From: Actinomycetes bacterium
GTDB lineage: Bacteria > Actinomycetota > Acidimicrobiia > Acidimicrobiales > Palsa-688
Assembly (NCBI GenBank): GCA_021838445.1
Contig: JAKCDU010000017.1
Coordinates: forward strand, 1 to 64,000
Reading direction: 5' to 3'
DNA length: 64,000 nt
Shown: piece after piece, positions 35,613-45,059 of the stretch
Layout: each line of letters begins with the position of its first letter
How positions within the stretch are numbered: position 1 is the first letter of the stretch
The notes under the pieces: generated by a model
What the model saw: only the letters and a program-made list of their open reading frames with translations
Database searches by the model: none
Told to the model about the DNA's origin: nothing
Translations under genes and position numbers: made by a program

Positions 35613-35844
35613 CCGGGGCCGGTCGCCGGTCAACTCCTGTCCTGGCACCCGGCGTGCTCTCCACCCGGGGCGCCGGGGACCCGGGGACCCAGCCCCCGGC
35701 GCGCCAACGACCGGGGTGGCCACCGACGGTGCTCGCCGAGGCGACCGGAGTGGTGGACGAACGGCTATTTGTTGGCCGTCCAGTCGCCGGGCGGCCGCTC
35801 GGAGTGTCATCGTCGTCTTCTGATCGTTCTGACATGGAGGTTCG

Positions 35845-37107
35845 ATGGGGGCGCAGATCCAGCTGGCCGGTACGGTGCTGGCGGTCGAGCCGGGCAAGAC
35901 CCTGACCACTGCGGTCACGGTTCGCAACAACGCAGATGTGGTCGACCGCTTCACCTTCGAAGCGCTCGGCCCGGCGGCGCCGTGGGTGACCTTCGCGCCC
36001 GAATCACTCTCCCTCTTCCCCGAGGCCACCGGAACGGTCAACGTCATCATCGCCCCCCCGAGGACCTCGGTGGTGCCGGCCGGGGTCGTGGCGTTCGGGG
36101 TCAAGGCCATCTCCTCGGAGGACGCCGAAGGCAGCGCCGCCGAGGAGGGGACCCTCGATATCGCTCCCTTCAGCGACGTGACCATGGAGCTGCTGCCCCG
36201 TGTCGTGCAGGGGCGGCGGGCCGGCTTGGCCCGGCTGGCCCTGGACAACCGGTCCAACATCGCCTACGAGGCCGAGCTCTCCGGGACCGACCCGAGCGCG
36301 GAGCTCAGGTTCGCGTTCAGGCCGGCGGTGGTGTCGGTGCCCCCTGGCGGAGCCGAGTTCGTCCGTGTCCGCATCCACCCCGTCCGGACATTCTGGAAAG
36401 GCCCTTCCCGGACCCGGCCCTACAAGCTGTCGCTGGCCGGTCGCGGCGGGTCCCACCCGGCCCAGCTCGGCACCGACGGGACGTTCGTGCAGGGGCCGTT
36501 GCTGCCCCGCTGGGCGACGGCTCTGGCCGCCGCGGTCGTGGCGCTGACAGCCCTCGCCGTGCTCCTCTGGTTCGTGCTGGTCAAGCCCGCGGTCCGCTCC
36601 ACCGCCAAGGACGCCGCCAACCAGTCCCTGGCGGCCGCCGGCCTGCCGACGGGGCAGTCGGGGAGCGGCTCGGGAGGCGGCAACGGGTCGTCCGCCGGTG
36701 GGGGATCTTCGGGAGCGGGCACCTCGACCAGCCCGTCCACCGCCGGCTCGTCATCGGCCGTGGGACCCTCGACGGGGACCGCTTCGGCGGCGGTCACCGT
36801 CGACGGTTCGAGCGTGGCGTCGGGCAACAGCACCCTGACGATCTACACCGTGCCGGCTGGGCGCACCCTGCAGGTCACCGACATGCTGATCCAGAACGCC
36901 GGCGGTGACAACGGCACGCTCACCTTCTCCCGGAACGGCACCGTCCTGATGCAGTGGTCGATGGCCGACTTCCGCGACCTCGACTACCACTGGGTCTCGC
37001 CGACGGTGTTCAACAGCGGGGACAAGATGGTCATGACCGTCTCGGGCTGCAGCGCCGCGTGCCACCCCGGGGTCTACTACGCCGGGAACCTGGTGAGAAG
37101 CACTTGA
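35845..37107 (+). CDS. Membrane-anchored Ig-like protein (COG1470-like), paralogue of 9293-10651, 420 aa
   Basis: It has the same architecture as the protein at 9293: two N-terminal beta-sandwich segments (VEPGKTLTTAVTVRNNADVVDRFTF; LFPEATGTVNVIIAPPR), an FWKGPSRTRPYKLSLAGRG motif, one TM helix (~223-248), a Gly/Ser-rich linker and a C-terminal beta domain (DGSSVASGNSTLTIYTVPAG...). There is no signal peptide. Its stop overlaps the TTG start of the next gene by 4 nt. The two paralogues lie at the two ends of the CIS region. Possibly a membrane scaffold for the CIS or the surface layer; function unproven. Confidence 0.77.
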   Translation: MGAQIQLAGTVLAVEPGKTLTTAVTVRNNADVVDRFTFEALGPAAPWVTFAPESLSLFPEATGTVNVIIAPPRTSVVPAGVVAFGVKAISSEDAEGSAAEEGTLDIAPFSDVTMELLPRVVQGRRAGLARLALDNRSNIAYEAELSGTDPSAELRFAFRPAVVSVPPGGAEFVRVRIHPVRTFWKGPSRTRPYKLSLAGRGGSHPAQLGTDGTFVQGPLLPRWATALAAAVVALTALAVLLWFVLVKPAVRSTAKDAANQSLAAAGLPTGQSGSGSGGGNGSSAGGGSSGAGTSTSPSTAGSSSAVGPSTGTASAAVTVDGSSVASGNSTLTIYTVPAGRTLQVTDMLIQNAGGDNGTLTFSRNGTVLMQWSMADFRDLDYHWVSPTVFNSGDKMVMTVSGCSAACHPGVYYAGNLVRST

Positions 37108-39017
37108 TCCCCCGGGTCGCGGGCCGGCCTTCGAGGCGCTGGGTCGTCGCGCTGGGCGCGACCGCCCTGGTGTGCTCGCTGCTGCCGGTGGTCCTCGACC
37201 GCTCCGGTCGGGCGACGGCCGGGACGGTCGGGGCGGCCTACGGCGTCTACGTGACCAACGGCGCGGGCGAGCTGGCCCTCCCCGCCAATGCCCTGGGATC
37301 CCCGCCGGCCAGTGTGATCAACACGGGCGGGGCGTCCACCGTGGGGGCGACCGCGCTCAACACGACGGCCACTCTCGGGGTGGCGACGGTGATCAGACCG
37401 TCGACGGTGGCCTACCTGCCGCCCTACGTCAGCATCTTCGAGGTGCCAAGTGGCGCGCCGGCAGGGTTCATCAGCGGTATCGCGCCGGTCGCCTACGCCA
37501 TGGATCCTCTCGACCCCATGCGGGCCTTCGGCGTCTCGTCGGGGGGCACCGTCTACTCGCTCGTCCTCGGACCGGCGCCCCCCACGTCGACGGTGATCGG
37601 CTCGGTGGCCGTCCCCGGCGCGGTGAGCACCTGCGATTCCCTCGCCGTGACCCCCGACGGGTCGACCCTCGTCGCCGGGTGCAACGTCGGGTTGGGCGGT
37701 TACCTGGCCTCGCTGGCGGTGACCGGCGGTGCTGCGAGCTACTGGTCCGGTGAGTCGTCGTTCGAAATTCGCGATCTGGCCGTCGAGCCTGGCGGGGGGG
37801 AAGTGGTGGTGGCCGCCCAGAACTCCGACGAGGGGGTCACCTACCGACTGGCACTGCCCTTGGGGGCCAACTCGACGACCGACTGGTTCGTGACCATCGG
37901 CGCTCTCCTCTACGCCGACAGCATCGCCGTCAGCCGCGACGGAGGGACCGCCTACGTCGGCGGCACCGGGGGGCCCGGGTCGCCCTCGTGGGTCGAGAGC
38001 CTGGCCATAGGGGGCAGCGCCGGCTCCGGCGTGGTGACGGTGCCGCTGACAGCTGATCCCAACGGCCAGGGCGGTCTGGTCGGCCTGGCCCTGCTTCCCG
38101 ACGGGGGAACCCTCCTGGCTGCCGGCCAGAGCGTATCCCCGTTGACGGGGGCGGCAGCCGACCTGGTCTACCCGATATCCACCTCCACCATGTCCGTCGG
38201 CCCGGCGAGTATCTCGCTCGGCACGTCGCGTCCTGTCGGTCCCCGGAACATCGCGGTGACGCCCGACCAGGCGCCGGCGGCGGCCCTTGCCCCGGCATCA
38301 GGGACGGCCGGCGTTCCGCTGACCCTTGACGCGTCGCCGTCGTCGGTCGCCTACGGCAGCATCACCGGGTTCGCGTGGAACTTCGGGGACGGCACGACGG
38401 CCTCGACGTCGGGGCCGACGGTCACCCACACCTTCGGGGTGGCCGGCAGCTACGTCGTGACCGTGACCGAGACCGACGCCGCGGCCAACTCGCTGCCCCC
38501 CGCCCCCGGAGGTCTCGGGGCGGTGAACGGGCCGGGCACGACGGCCTATCTGCAGGCCAGCGCCAGCGCCCGCGCCTCCATCGCCGTCGGGGTGGCCCCA
38601 CCCGGCCAGCCTCCCCCTCCGCTGCCCACGACTCCCCCCGCCTCGGCCGCGACCACCACCTCCACCACCAAGCCGGCTTCGCCGGGCAGCACGTACCGCC
38701 CGACCATCGTGTTGGTCCCCACCGTCGGCGACCCCGGGACGATCGTGGAGATCACTGGTGCCGGCTTCCCGCCCGGGGGCAATGTGACGGTGGCGTGGTC
38801 GCAGGGGTCGGGACGTTTCACCGAGACCGCGGACAGCCACGGCAACCTGCCTCCTCGTCGCATATCCATTCTGCGTCCCGACATCCTGGGCCCCCGTCAG
38901 GCGAAGGCCACGGTTCAGGGAAATCCGGCCACGGCCAGCGCCCCGTTCCTCGTGGTGCCCGGGACCGCCGAGCCGGGCCGCTCGGGCTCGGTGCTGTTCC
39001 GCGCGGAAGGCCCCTGA
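37104..39017 (+). CDS. Exported propeller / PKD / IPT-like surface protein, 637 aa
   Basis: No ATG or GTG fits the frame at the beginning; TTG 37104, overlapping the upstream stop (TTGA), gives IPRVAGRPSRRW followed by a hydrophobic core (VVALGATALVCSLLPVVL), i.e. a signal peptide or anchor. Residues ~40-390 show YVTN-like propeller repeats (VAVTPDGSTLVAGC; IAVSRDGGTAYVGG; LALLPDGGTLLAAG). A PKD domain at ~399-465 contains FAWNFGDGTTAS and VTHTFGVAGSYVVTVTETD. A Pro/Thr linker and a C-terminal IPT/Ig-like domain (GTIVEITGAGFPPGGNVTVAW) follow. It is probably displayed on the cell surface. Coupled to the Ig-like membrane protein, it closes the CIS region. Confidence 0.78.
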   Translation: MIPRVAGRPSRRWVVALGATALVCSLLPVVLDRSGRATAGTVGAAYGVYVTNGAGELALPANALGSPPASVINTGGASTVGATALNTTATLGVATVIRPSTVAYLPPYVSIFEVPSGAPAGFISGIAPVAYAMDPLDPMRAFGVSSGGTVYSLVLGPAPPTSTVIGSVAVPGAVSTCDSLAVTPDGSTLVAGCNVGLGGYLASLAVTGGAASYWSGESSFEIRDLAVEPGGGEVVVAAQNSDEGVTYRLALPLGANSTTDWFVTIGALLYADSIAVSRDGGTAYVGGTGGPGSPSWVESLAIGGSAGSGVVTVPLTADPNGQGGLVGLALLPDGGTLLAAGQSVSPLTGAAADLVYPISTSTMSVGPASISLGTSRPVGPRNIAVTPDQAPAAALAPASGTAGVPLTLDASPSSVAYGSITGFAWNFGDGTTASTSGPTVTHTFGVAGSYVVTVTETDAAANSLPPAPGGLGAVNGPGTTAYLQASASARASIAVGVAPPGQPPPPLPTTPPASAATTTSTTKPASPGSTYRPTIVLVPTVGDPGTIVEITGAGFPPGGNVTVAWSQGSGRFTETADSHGNLPPRRISILRPDILGPRQAKATVQGNPATASAPFLVVPGTAEPGRSGSVLFRAEGP

Positions 39018-39245
39018 CCGCCCGCCCCGTGCCGGTCCGGGTGAACGGACCCTCAGCGGCCCCGGGGTCCAGCCCCCCCGGGCGGGGCCTTTGGCCGGCG
39101 GCCCGCGCCCGCCGGTAGTGTTGGGCGACCTGTGGGCCACCGACCTGGTCGGCGCCCCCCGTCGAGTACTCAGTCGAACCCGAGCCCCTCTGAGAGACCT
39201 CCCCCGAGGTCGAACCGACTCCGAGGGTCCAGTCAAGGAGCATCC

Positions 39246-40442
39246 ATGGCCGAAAAGATCACCATGCTGCCGGACGGCACCCTGTCCGTGCCCGATGAGC
39301 CGATCATCCCCTTCATCGAGGGCGACGGCACCGGGGTCGACATATGGCCGGCGGCCAAGCTGGTGCTCGACGCGGCGGCCGAGAAGTACGGGAGGACCAT
39401 CTCCTGGAAAGAGGTCCTGGCCGGTGAGAAGGCGTTCAACGAGACCGGGGACTGGCTGCCCCAGGAGACCATCGACGTCTTCCGTGAGTACCTGATCGGC
39501 ATCAAGGGCCCCCTCACCACCCCGATCGGCGGCGGGTTCCGCTCGCTCAACGTGGCGCTGCGCCAGATCCTCGACCTGTACGTCTGCCTCCGCCCGGTCC
39601 GCTGGTTCCAGGGTGTGCCTTCGCCGGTGAAGCGCCCCGACCTGGTCGACATGGTGATCTTCCGGGAGAACACCGAGGACATCTACGCCGGTCTCGAGGT
39701 CCAGGAGGGCACCGACGAGGCCAAGCGGATGATCCAGATGCTCCACGACGAGTTCGGCTGGGACATCCGGGCCGACAGCGGCGTGGGTATCAAGCCGATA
39801 TCGGAGACCGGGTCGAAGCGTCTGATCCGTGCCGCGCTCAACTACGCGCTGTCCCACGACCGCAAGTCCGTGACGCTGGTCCACAAGGGCAACATCCAGA
39901 AGTTCACCGAGGGCGCTTTCCGCAACTGGGGCTACGACCTGGTCAAGGAGGAGTTCTCCGAGGTGGCCGTGGGCTGGGACGACTGCGGGGGCCAGCCCGG
40001 CGACAAGATCCTGGTCAAGGACAACATTGCCGACATCACCCTGCAGCAGGTCCTCACCCGTCCCGACGAGTTCGATGTGATCGCCACCACCAACCTGAAC
40101 GGCGACTACCTCTCCGACGCCCTCGCCGCCCAGGTGGGCGGGATCGGCATCGCGCCCGGGGCCAACATCAACTACGTCACCGGCCACGGCATCTTCGAGG
40201 CCACCCACGGAACCGCACCGAAGTACGCGGGCCAGGACAAGGTGAACCCCGGCTCGGTGCTGCTCTCCGGGGTGATGATGTTCGAGCATCTGGGCTGGCA
40301 GGACGCCGCCGACGACATCGTCAAGGCCCTCGAGGCCACCATCGCCGACAAGGTCGTCACCTACGACTTCGCCCGCCAGATGGACGGGGCGACGGAGGTC
40401 AAGACGTCGGAGTTCGCGTCGGCGGTGGTCGACCGCCTGTGA
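39246..40442 (+). CDS. icd: Isocitrate dehydrogenase (NADP+), 398 aa
   Basis: A homodimeric-type isocitrate dehydrogenase. It contains [17 protein letters not shown] (nucleotide-binding start), the substrate segment [27 protein letters not shown] with the substrate-site Ser, the [14 protein letters not shown] motif, [14 protein letters not shown], and the C-terminal [19 protein letters not shown]. It oxidises and decarboxylates isocitrate to 2-oxoglutarate in the TCA cycle. The length of 398 is near that of bacterial relatives (about 400-420). ATG 39246 has AAGGAG at 39235-39240. It is convergent with mdh and separated from it by strong hairpins. Confidence 0.95.
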   Translation: MAEKITMLPDGTLSVPDEPIIPFIEGDGTGVDIWPAAKLVLDAAAEKYGRTISWKEVLAGEKAFNETGDWLPQETIDVFREYLIGIKGPLTTPIGGGFRSLNVALRQILDLYVCLRPVRWFQGVPSPVKRPDLVDMVIFRENTEDIYAGLEVQEGTDEAKRMIQMLHDEFGWDIRADSGVGIKPISETGSKRLIRAALNYALSHDRKSVTLVHKGNIQKFTEGAFRNWGYDLVKEEFSEVAVGWDDCGGQPGDKILVKDNIADITLQQVLTRPDEFDVIATTNLNGDYLSDALAAQVGGIGIAPGANINYVTGHGIFEATHGTAPKYAGQDKVNPGSVLLSGVMMFEHLGWQDAADDIVKALEATIADKVVTYDFARQMDGATEVKTSEFASAVVDRL

Positions 40443-40457
40443 CCGTTGGCTGGTGGG

Positions 40458-40537
40458 GCGGACCGGGTGAAGCGCTCACCCGGTCCGCTCAGCCGTCGAG
40501 TCGGTGAGGCGCTCACCCGGTCCACTCAGCAGTCGAG
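40458..40537. terminator. Strong hairpin with direct repeat between icd and mdh
   Basis: GCGGACCGGGTGA (40458-40470) pairs perfectly with TCACCCGGTCCGC (40476-40488), loop AGCGC. The segment from 40472 is repeated at 40509 (29 bp with two mismatches, period 37), offering a second pairing. Its place between convergent genes suggests a bidirectional terminator without T-tract. Confidence 0.65.
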
Positions 40538-40573
40538 CGGGCCGGGCCCGCAGCCGGCCCGGCTCGGCGTGAC

Positions 40574-41566
40574 TCAGCCGATCAGGCCGAGCTCTCGGAC
40601 GGCGTCGCGCTCCTCGGCCAGTTCGGCGACCGACTTGTCGATGCGCCGGCGGGAGAAGTCATCTACCTCCAGGCCCCCCACGATCGAGTAGGAGCCCCCC
40701 GAGGTCGTCACGGGGAACGACGAGATGAGCCCCTCGGGGACCCCGTAGGAGCCGTCGGAGGGAACGGCCATCGAGACCCAGTCATCGTCGCCGGTGCCCA
40801 GCACCCAGTCGTGCACGTGGTCGATGGCGGCGCTGGCCGCCGAGGCGGCGCTCGAAGCCCCCCGAGCCTCGATGATGGCCGCGCCGCGTTGTTGGACGGC
40901 GGGGATGAAAGTGTCGGACACCCAGGCGTCGTCGGCGATGACCTCGTGGGCCGGTTGACCGCCGATACGGGCCCGGTAGATGTCGGGGTACTGCGTCGCC
41001 GAGTGGTTGCCCCAGATGGTCATGTGGCTCACGTCGCCAACCGGCCGGCCCGACTTGGCGGCCAGCTGGGCTTTGGCCCGGTTCTGGTCGAGGCGGGTCA
41101 TGGCGGTGAAACGCTCGTTGGGAATGCTCGGCGCGTTGTTCATGGCGATCAGCGCGTTGGTGTTGGCCGGGTTGCCCACGACCAGCACCTTGATGTCGGG
41201 GGCGGCGTTGTCGGAGAGGGCCTTGCCCTGCACCGTGAAGATGGCGCCGTTGGCCTCGAGGAGGTCCTTGCGCTCCATTCCCTTGCTGCGGGGTCGGGCC
41301 CCCACCAGCAGGGCGATGTTGGCGTCGCCGAAGGCCACGTTGGCGTCGTCACTGCTGACCACGCCGGCCAGCAGCGGGAAGGCGCAGTCGTCGAGCTCCA
41401 TGACGACGCCCTGCAGAGCGCCAAGGGCGGGGGTGATCTCCAGCAGCTGCAGGATCACCGGCTGGTCGGGGCCGAGGAGGGCGCCGCTGGCGACCCGGAA
41501 GAGGAGGCTGTAGCCGATGGCACCGGCCGCCCCGGTCACGGCGACCCTGACAGGTGAAGCAGACAT
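40574..41566 (-). CDS. mdh: Malate dehydrogenase, 330 aa
   Basis: A cytosolic-type NAD-dependent malate dehydrogenase: [21 protein letters not shown] (Rossmann motif), [25 protein letters not shown] (the Arg-containing mobile loop), [33 protein letters not shown] with the catalytic Asp/Arg pair, and [14 protein letters not shown] with the catalytic His. It interconverts malate and oxaloacetate. The start is ATG 41566, giving [10 protein letters not shown]; a longer frame upstream has no conserved sequence. GGAGG lies 10 nt upstream. The order icd-mdh in convergent orientation places two TCA-cycle enzymes together. Confidence 0.95.
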   Translation of the reverse strand: MSASPVRVAVTGAAGAIGYSLLFRVASGALLGPDQPVILQLLEITPALGALQGVVMELDDCAFPLLAGVVSSDDANVAFGDANIALLVGARPRSKGMERKDLLEANGAIFTVQGKALSDNAAPDIKVLVVGNPANTNALIAMNNAPSIPNERFTAMTRLDQNRAKAQLAAKSGRPVGDVSHMTIWGNHSATQYPDIYRARIGGQPAHEVIADDAWVSDTFIPAVQQRGAAIIEARGASSAASAASAAIDHVHDWVLGTGDDDWVSMAVPSDGSYGVPEGLISSFPVTTSGGSYSIVGGLEVDDFSRRRIDKSVAELAEERDAVRELGLIG

Positions 41567-41751
41567 CCGATTCAAGCCTCCATGGAGCAGGTGGCCCTCG
41601 CCACTGTGGGGAACGGTCAGCGACGATAGGCCTGGCGCGAGGCGCGCAGCCAGCCGGGCCACAAACCTGGGCCGGTCAGGGGCCGATGGCCCCGGGGGCG
41701 GCTACCGGACCGCGGAGTCGCCCGCAGCGCCGGTGACGCCGGCGGCGGTGG

Positions 41752-41970
41752 TCAGGCCGAAATGGTCGGGGGCTGAACCACGCCGAGGCGGTGCAGGTAG
41801 CTGAGCTTGCGCTCCACGGCGTTGCGCCAGGCGCACAGGTCGGCGTCGAAGTGCTCCCTGTCGCCATCTTCGAACGCGTGCTCGAGCTCGTCGAAGGCCT
41901 CGTCCTCGGCGTCGAGAAGGGCCCGGTAACGGGCCAGGAACTGGTCGTCGATCACTTCCGACAGCGTCAC
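41752..41970 (-). CDS. Small acidic helical protein of unknown function, 72 aa
   Basis: GTG 41970 is preferred because GGAGG lies about 8 nt before it; a longer version would need TTG at 42003. The protein reads TLSEVIDDQFLARYRALLDAEDEAFDELEHAFEDGDREHFDADLCAWRNAVERKLSYLHRLG, i.e. mainly amphipathic helix with acidic surface and no signal peptide. I do not recognise a family. It lies on the same strand as mdh, 185 nt upstream of its start, and may have its own promoter. Confidence 0.6.
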   Translation of the reverse strand: MTLSEVIDDQFLARYRALLDAEDEAFDELEHAFEDGDREHFDADLCAWRNAVERKLSYLHRLGVVQPPTISA

Positions 41971-42058
41971 GATCACTACCTCCGTGGTCGGTGTAGCGGC
42001 CAAACTTAGCCGCCGACGGGCCGCCGATGTAGGGCCAATGGGAACTTACGCGGGCCGC

Positions 42059-42469
42059 TCACGCCTCGCCGTAGGTCGTCTCGCTCCTCACCCGGCCGGG
42101 TACCGGGTCCATACCGGCGAGGGCCTCGGCGCTCAGGCCGAGGCGTTCGGGGCGGCCGCTGAAGCGGAGCAGGCCCTGCATGAGCGCTCCCTGGGTCGAC
42201 ACGTCGCCGCGGGCCAGGGCCACGGCGGTGGACCAGTCGGTGGTGATACGCAGATCGGGTGGCGGGGCGTCGCCGGCCACGGGCCAGACCAGTCGGGCCC
42301 GACCGGCGCTCACCTCGATCCGGTAGACGACGTCGCCGTCGGGAGTGGCGCGGACCACCTGCTCGACCACCGTGCTGCCCGTCGCCGCCGGGTCGTCACC
42401 GGCGGGACCGGTGGGCTTCGCGGCGCGCTGCAGATCCTCGAACCACTCGGGTGACAAGAAGCGCGCCAT
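42059..42469 (-). CDS. SCP2 sterol-carrier-like domain protein, 136 aa
   Basis: The pattern EWFEDLQRAA ... VVYRIEVSAGRARLVWPVAGDAPPPDLRITTDWSTAVALARGDVSTQGALMQGLLRFSGRPERL matches the SCP2 fold as found in actinobacterial small 'sterol-binding' proteins: a beta sheet with a lipid-binding hydrophobic cavity. The ligand is unknown. Its ATG overlaps the stop of a 48-codon ORF just upstream (TGATG), suggesting coupling. Confidence 0.75.
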   Translation of the reverse strand: MARFLSPEWFEDLQRAAKPTGPAGDDPAATGSTVVEQVVRATPDGDVVYRIEVSAGRARLVWPVAGDAPPPDLRITTDWSTAVALARGDVSTQGALMQGLLRFSGRPERLGLSAEALAGMDPVPGRVRSETTYGEA

Positions 42470-42615
42470 CAGGGCCGCCAGCGGCAGGGGAGGAGTGTCC
42501 CTTCCAGGCGACCGTGGCCCGGCGGGAACAGGGGCTGGTCGTACCAGTCCCCGAGGCTGGTGTGGCCCAGACCGCTCGGAGGCGGTCCCGACTCGGTTTC
42601 GATGGGGCTGTTCAC
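42469..42615 (-). CDS. Small ORF coupled to the SCP2-like gene, 48 aa
   Basis: GTG 42615 is preceded by GGGAGGACCCGAC, a well-placed SD. The 48-residue product (NSPIETESGPPPSGLGHTSL, then GDWYDQPLFPPGHGRLEGTLLP) is Pro/Gly-rich and ends exactly at the SCP2-like start codon by a TGATG overlap. Codon third positions are GC-rich, as in the neighbours. I do not recognise it. It could be a genuine small protein or a coupling leader. Confidence 0.5.
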   Translation of the reverse strand: MNSPIETESGPPPSGLGHTSLGDWYDQPLFPPGHGRLEGTLLPCRWRP

Positions 42616-42677
42616 GTCGGGTCCTCCCGGTCAGAATTTCGCAACGGCACGAGCGAGCCCTCTCTTCCCCTGCCTAC

Positions 42678-44846
42678 TCACATCTCCACCTGGCTGGTGT
42701 AGAGGTTGGACGCCGACCCGTCGGGCCAGGTCATCGACAGCTCCAAGGACATCTCGCCGGCCGCGGCGTCCTTGGGGAGGGTGGTGGAGACCCGCCCGAC
42801 CCGGACGCAGCGGTCAGCCGGCACGTCCCCGGCGAAGCGCCACGCCCGGCTCCCGCCGGGCCAGCGCAAAGCGGCCGAGACGACGGCGCCCTCGACGGGG
42901 GTGCGCAGGTCGCTCACCACGTGCACGTCAAGGCTCACCTTCTCCCCGGGCCGGTAGGAGGGCGACGGCCGGTCGGCCACCACGATCACCGGGGCGCAGG
43001 ACCGGGCCACGACGGCGTAGGCCGCCTTGGGCACCCGGAGGTGATCGAGTACCGAGTGGGAGACCGCGGGCTGGGCGTCGGCCAGCAGGAACAGGCAGAA
43101 GCCGCCGGTGGGCCGGTACTTGAGGCGCCTGAGCGTCTCGATGTGGTGGCGCAGGACGATGGACTGGTAGCTCTGCGTGGCCTCGCGCCACTCGTCGAAG
43201 GAGCGGTAGCGCTCGGGGGGTAGGCGCTGGTCGAAGATGTCCTTCTGGAAGCAGTGGTGGGCCTCGAGGTCGGCCCAGTCCAGGTCCGGCCAGCGTTGGG
43301 GTTCCATGAAGTCGGCGGTCTCGGGTACGGCCTGGGCCCCGAACTCGCTGACGAAGCGGGCCAGCACGGGGAAACGGGCCATCATGGCCGGGAAGTCGCG
43401 CTCGGAGCCGTACAACCAACCGAAGTAGAAGTGCGAGTCGGTGCCCCAGAGGGGGTGGGGGACGACGCCTGAGTGGGTGACCACGCTGCGGGACCCGTCG
43501 GCGCGCTCGAGGGCCCGGCGGAGGGAGCGGTCGAGCCCGGTCTTGTTCCAGTTGGGTAGGACCTGGGCGGCGGCGACGCGGGCCACGCTCGACGCCGCGG
43601 TGGCCCGCCCCGCCTCGGGGTCGAGGGCCATCGGCTCGTTGTGCCCGCACCACAGGGCGATGGAGGGGTGGTGGCCGAGGACCTCGACGGCCCGGCGGGC
43701 CTGATCGACGGCTTGCTTGCGGACGTGGGCGTATCCCCACTGCAGGGGGAGGTCCTGCCAGATCAGCATGCCGCGGCGGTCGGCCTCCTCGTAGAGCTCG
43801 GGCCGGGCGATGTGGGCGTGGACCCGGATCAGGTCCAGGCCGGCGTCAGCGGCCAGGACGACATCGCGGGTGATCTCCTCGGCGGTGGCGGCCCCGATGT
43901 CGCGCCGGGCCGGCCCCAGGTTGGCGCCCTTCAGGAAGAGGCGCTCGCCGTTGACCGTGGCGATGAAGTTGCGCAGCTTGATCCGCCGCAGACCGGTCAC
44001 AAGGGACCGCTGATCGCTGGGTCTTCCACTGTCGGTCACGTTGACGGTGACCCGGTAGAGGGGCTGGCCCCCGAGCGCGCTCGGCCACCACAGGTCGGGG
44101 CGCTCCACCGGCACTCTCCAGCGCACCGTGTTGGAGCCGGCCGAGAGGTTCTGGTCCTGGCCGTGGGCCGCCCGTGTCTCGTCGCCACCTTCCCGGGTGA
44201 CCAGCGTCTCGATGTGCACCGGACCCGGCTCTCGACGGTCGAGGGCGGCCTCGATGTCGAGCACGGCCCGCTCCTCGCTGGCCTCCCGGCAGAGCACCCC
44301 GAGCGAGGCGATCCGCACCGGTCCGGTCCGGTCGATGCGGACCCCGGCCCATATGCCCCCCGGGTTCCAATCGGCGTCGATGCTGCCCCAGTGCTCGAAG
44401 ACGCCGGTGAGGTTGCGCTTGGCCCGCCGGTCGGGGGCGCGGGTACAGGCCACCTCGACGGCGAGCAAGTGGTCGGAGCGCTCCGTGAGGGCCTCGGTGA
44501 CTTCGAAGGAGTGAGGGAAGAAGTATCCCTCGGTGTCGCCGAGGTACTCGCCGTCGAGCCACACGTCGCCCTGGTAGAAGATCCCGTCGAAGACCACGAA
44601 GGCCCGGCCGTCGCCCGTCTCGGCGGGGCCCGACCCGGCCGGGGGACACTCGAAGCGGCGCCGGTAGAGGACCGGTCCGTCGCTGTGCTCCAGCCCGGGG
44701 GCGCCCCGCCAGTGGCCCGGCACAGGGTGCGTCGACCACCCCGAGTCGTCGAGATCGGCGTCGGCGATGCCCCGTCGGAGGTCGTCGCGCGACTCGGCCA
44801 CCCGCCAGAGGCCACCGAGATCCATCCGGGCGACGGTAGTCCTCAC
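42678..44846 (-). CDS. Glycoside hydrolase family 2 (beta-mannosidase-like), 722 aa
   Basis: A GH2 enzyme. The sugar-binding jelly roll at the N-terminus (DDSGWSTHPVPGHWRGAPGLEHSDGPVLYRRRFE; GIFYQGDVWLDGEYLGDTEGYFFPHSFEVT) is followed by an Ig-like domain and a TIM barrel (ERLFLKGANLGPA; IRVHAHIARPELYEEADRRGMLIWQDLPLQWGY). The acid/base is expected at Glu404 in WCGHNEP and the nucleophile at Glu501 in SEFG. A C-terminal Ig-like domain ends in a strand. No signal peptide is visible, so it is probably cytoplasmic. Substrate is most like beta-mannosides but not certain. The GTG start has GGAGG 5 nt upstream. It is divergent from the MoxR/VWA operon. Confidence 0.88.
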   Translation of the reverse strand: MRTTVARMDLGGLWRVAESRDDLRRGIADADLDDSGWSTHPVPGHWRGAPGLEHSDGPVLYRRRFECPPAGSGPAETGDGRAFVVFDGIFYQGDVWLDGEYLGDTEGYFFPHSFEVTEALTERSDHLLAVEVACTRAPDRRAKRNLTGVFEHWGSIDADWNPGGIWAGVRIDRTGPVRIASLGVLCREASEERAVLDIEAALDRREPGPVHIETLVTREGGDETRAAHGQDQNLSAGSNTVRWRVPVERPDLWWPSALGGQPLYRVTVNVTDSGRPSDQRSLVTGLRRIKLRNFIATVNGERLFLKGANLGPARRDIGAATAEEITRDVVLAADAGLDLIRVHAHIARPELYEEADRRGMLIWQDLPLQWGYAHVRKQAVDQARRAVEVLGHHPSIALWCGHNEPMALDPEAGRATAASSVARVAAAQVLPNWNKTGLDRSLRRALERADGSRSVVTHSGVVPHPLWGTDSHFYFGWLYGSERDFPAMMARFPVLARFVSEFGAQAVPETADFMEPQRWPDLDWADLEAHHCFQKDIFDQRLPPERYRSFDEWREATQSYQSIVLRHHIETLRRLKYRPTGGFCLFLLADAQPAVSHSVLDHLRVPKAAYAVVARSCAPVIVVADRPSPSYRPGEKVSLDVHVVSDLRTPVEGAVVSAALRWPGGSRAWRFAGDVPADRCVRVGRVSTTLPKDAAAGEMSLELSMTWPDGSASNLYTSQVEM

Positions 44847-45059
44847 GTCGCCCTCCGGGGCGAGACAACCTACGAGCGGCGCCGCGGGAGGCCACCTGGG
44901 CCGATCGCGCTGGTTCCCCGGCGTGACCTCGGTCCTTCACGGAACCAGCGCCATTTTTGCAATTTAGGCCCCTAATCCCGACATTCCGCTCATCCGTTCC
45001 CGGTGGGGGCCGGCGGGGGTCGGGATGCATTAGCGGGGAAGGGCGGTAGCGTTGACCCC

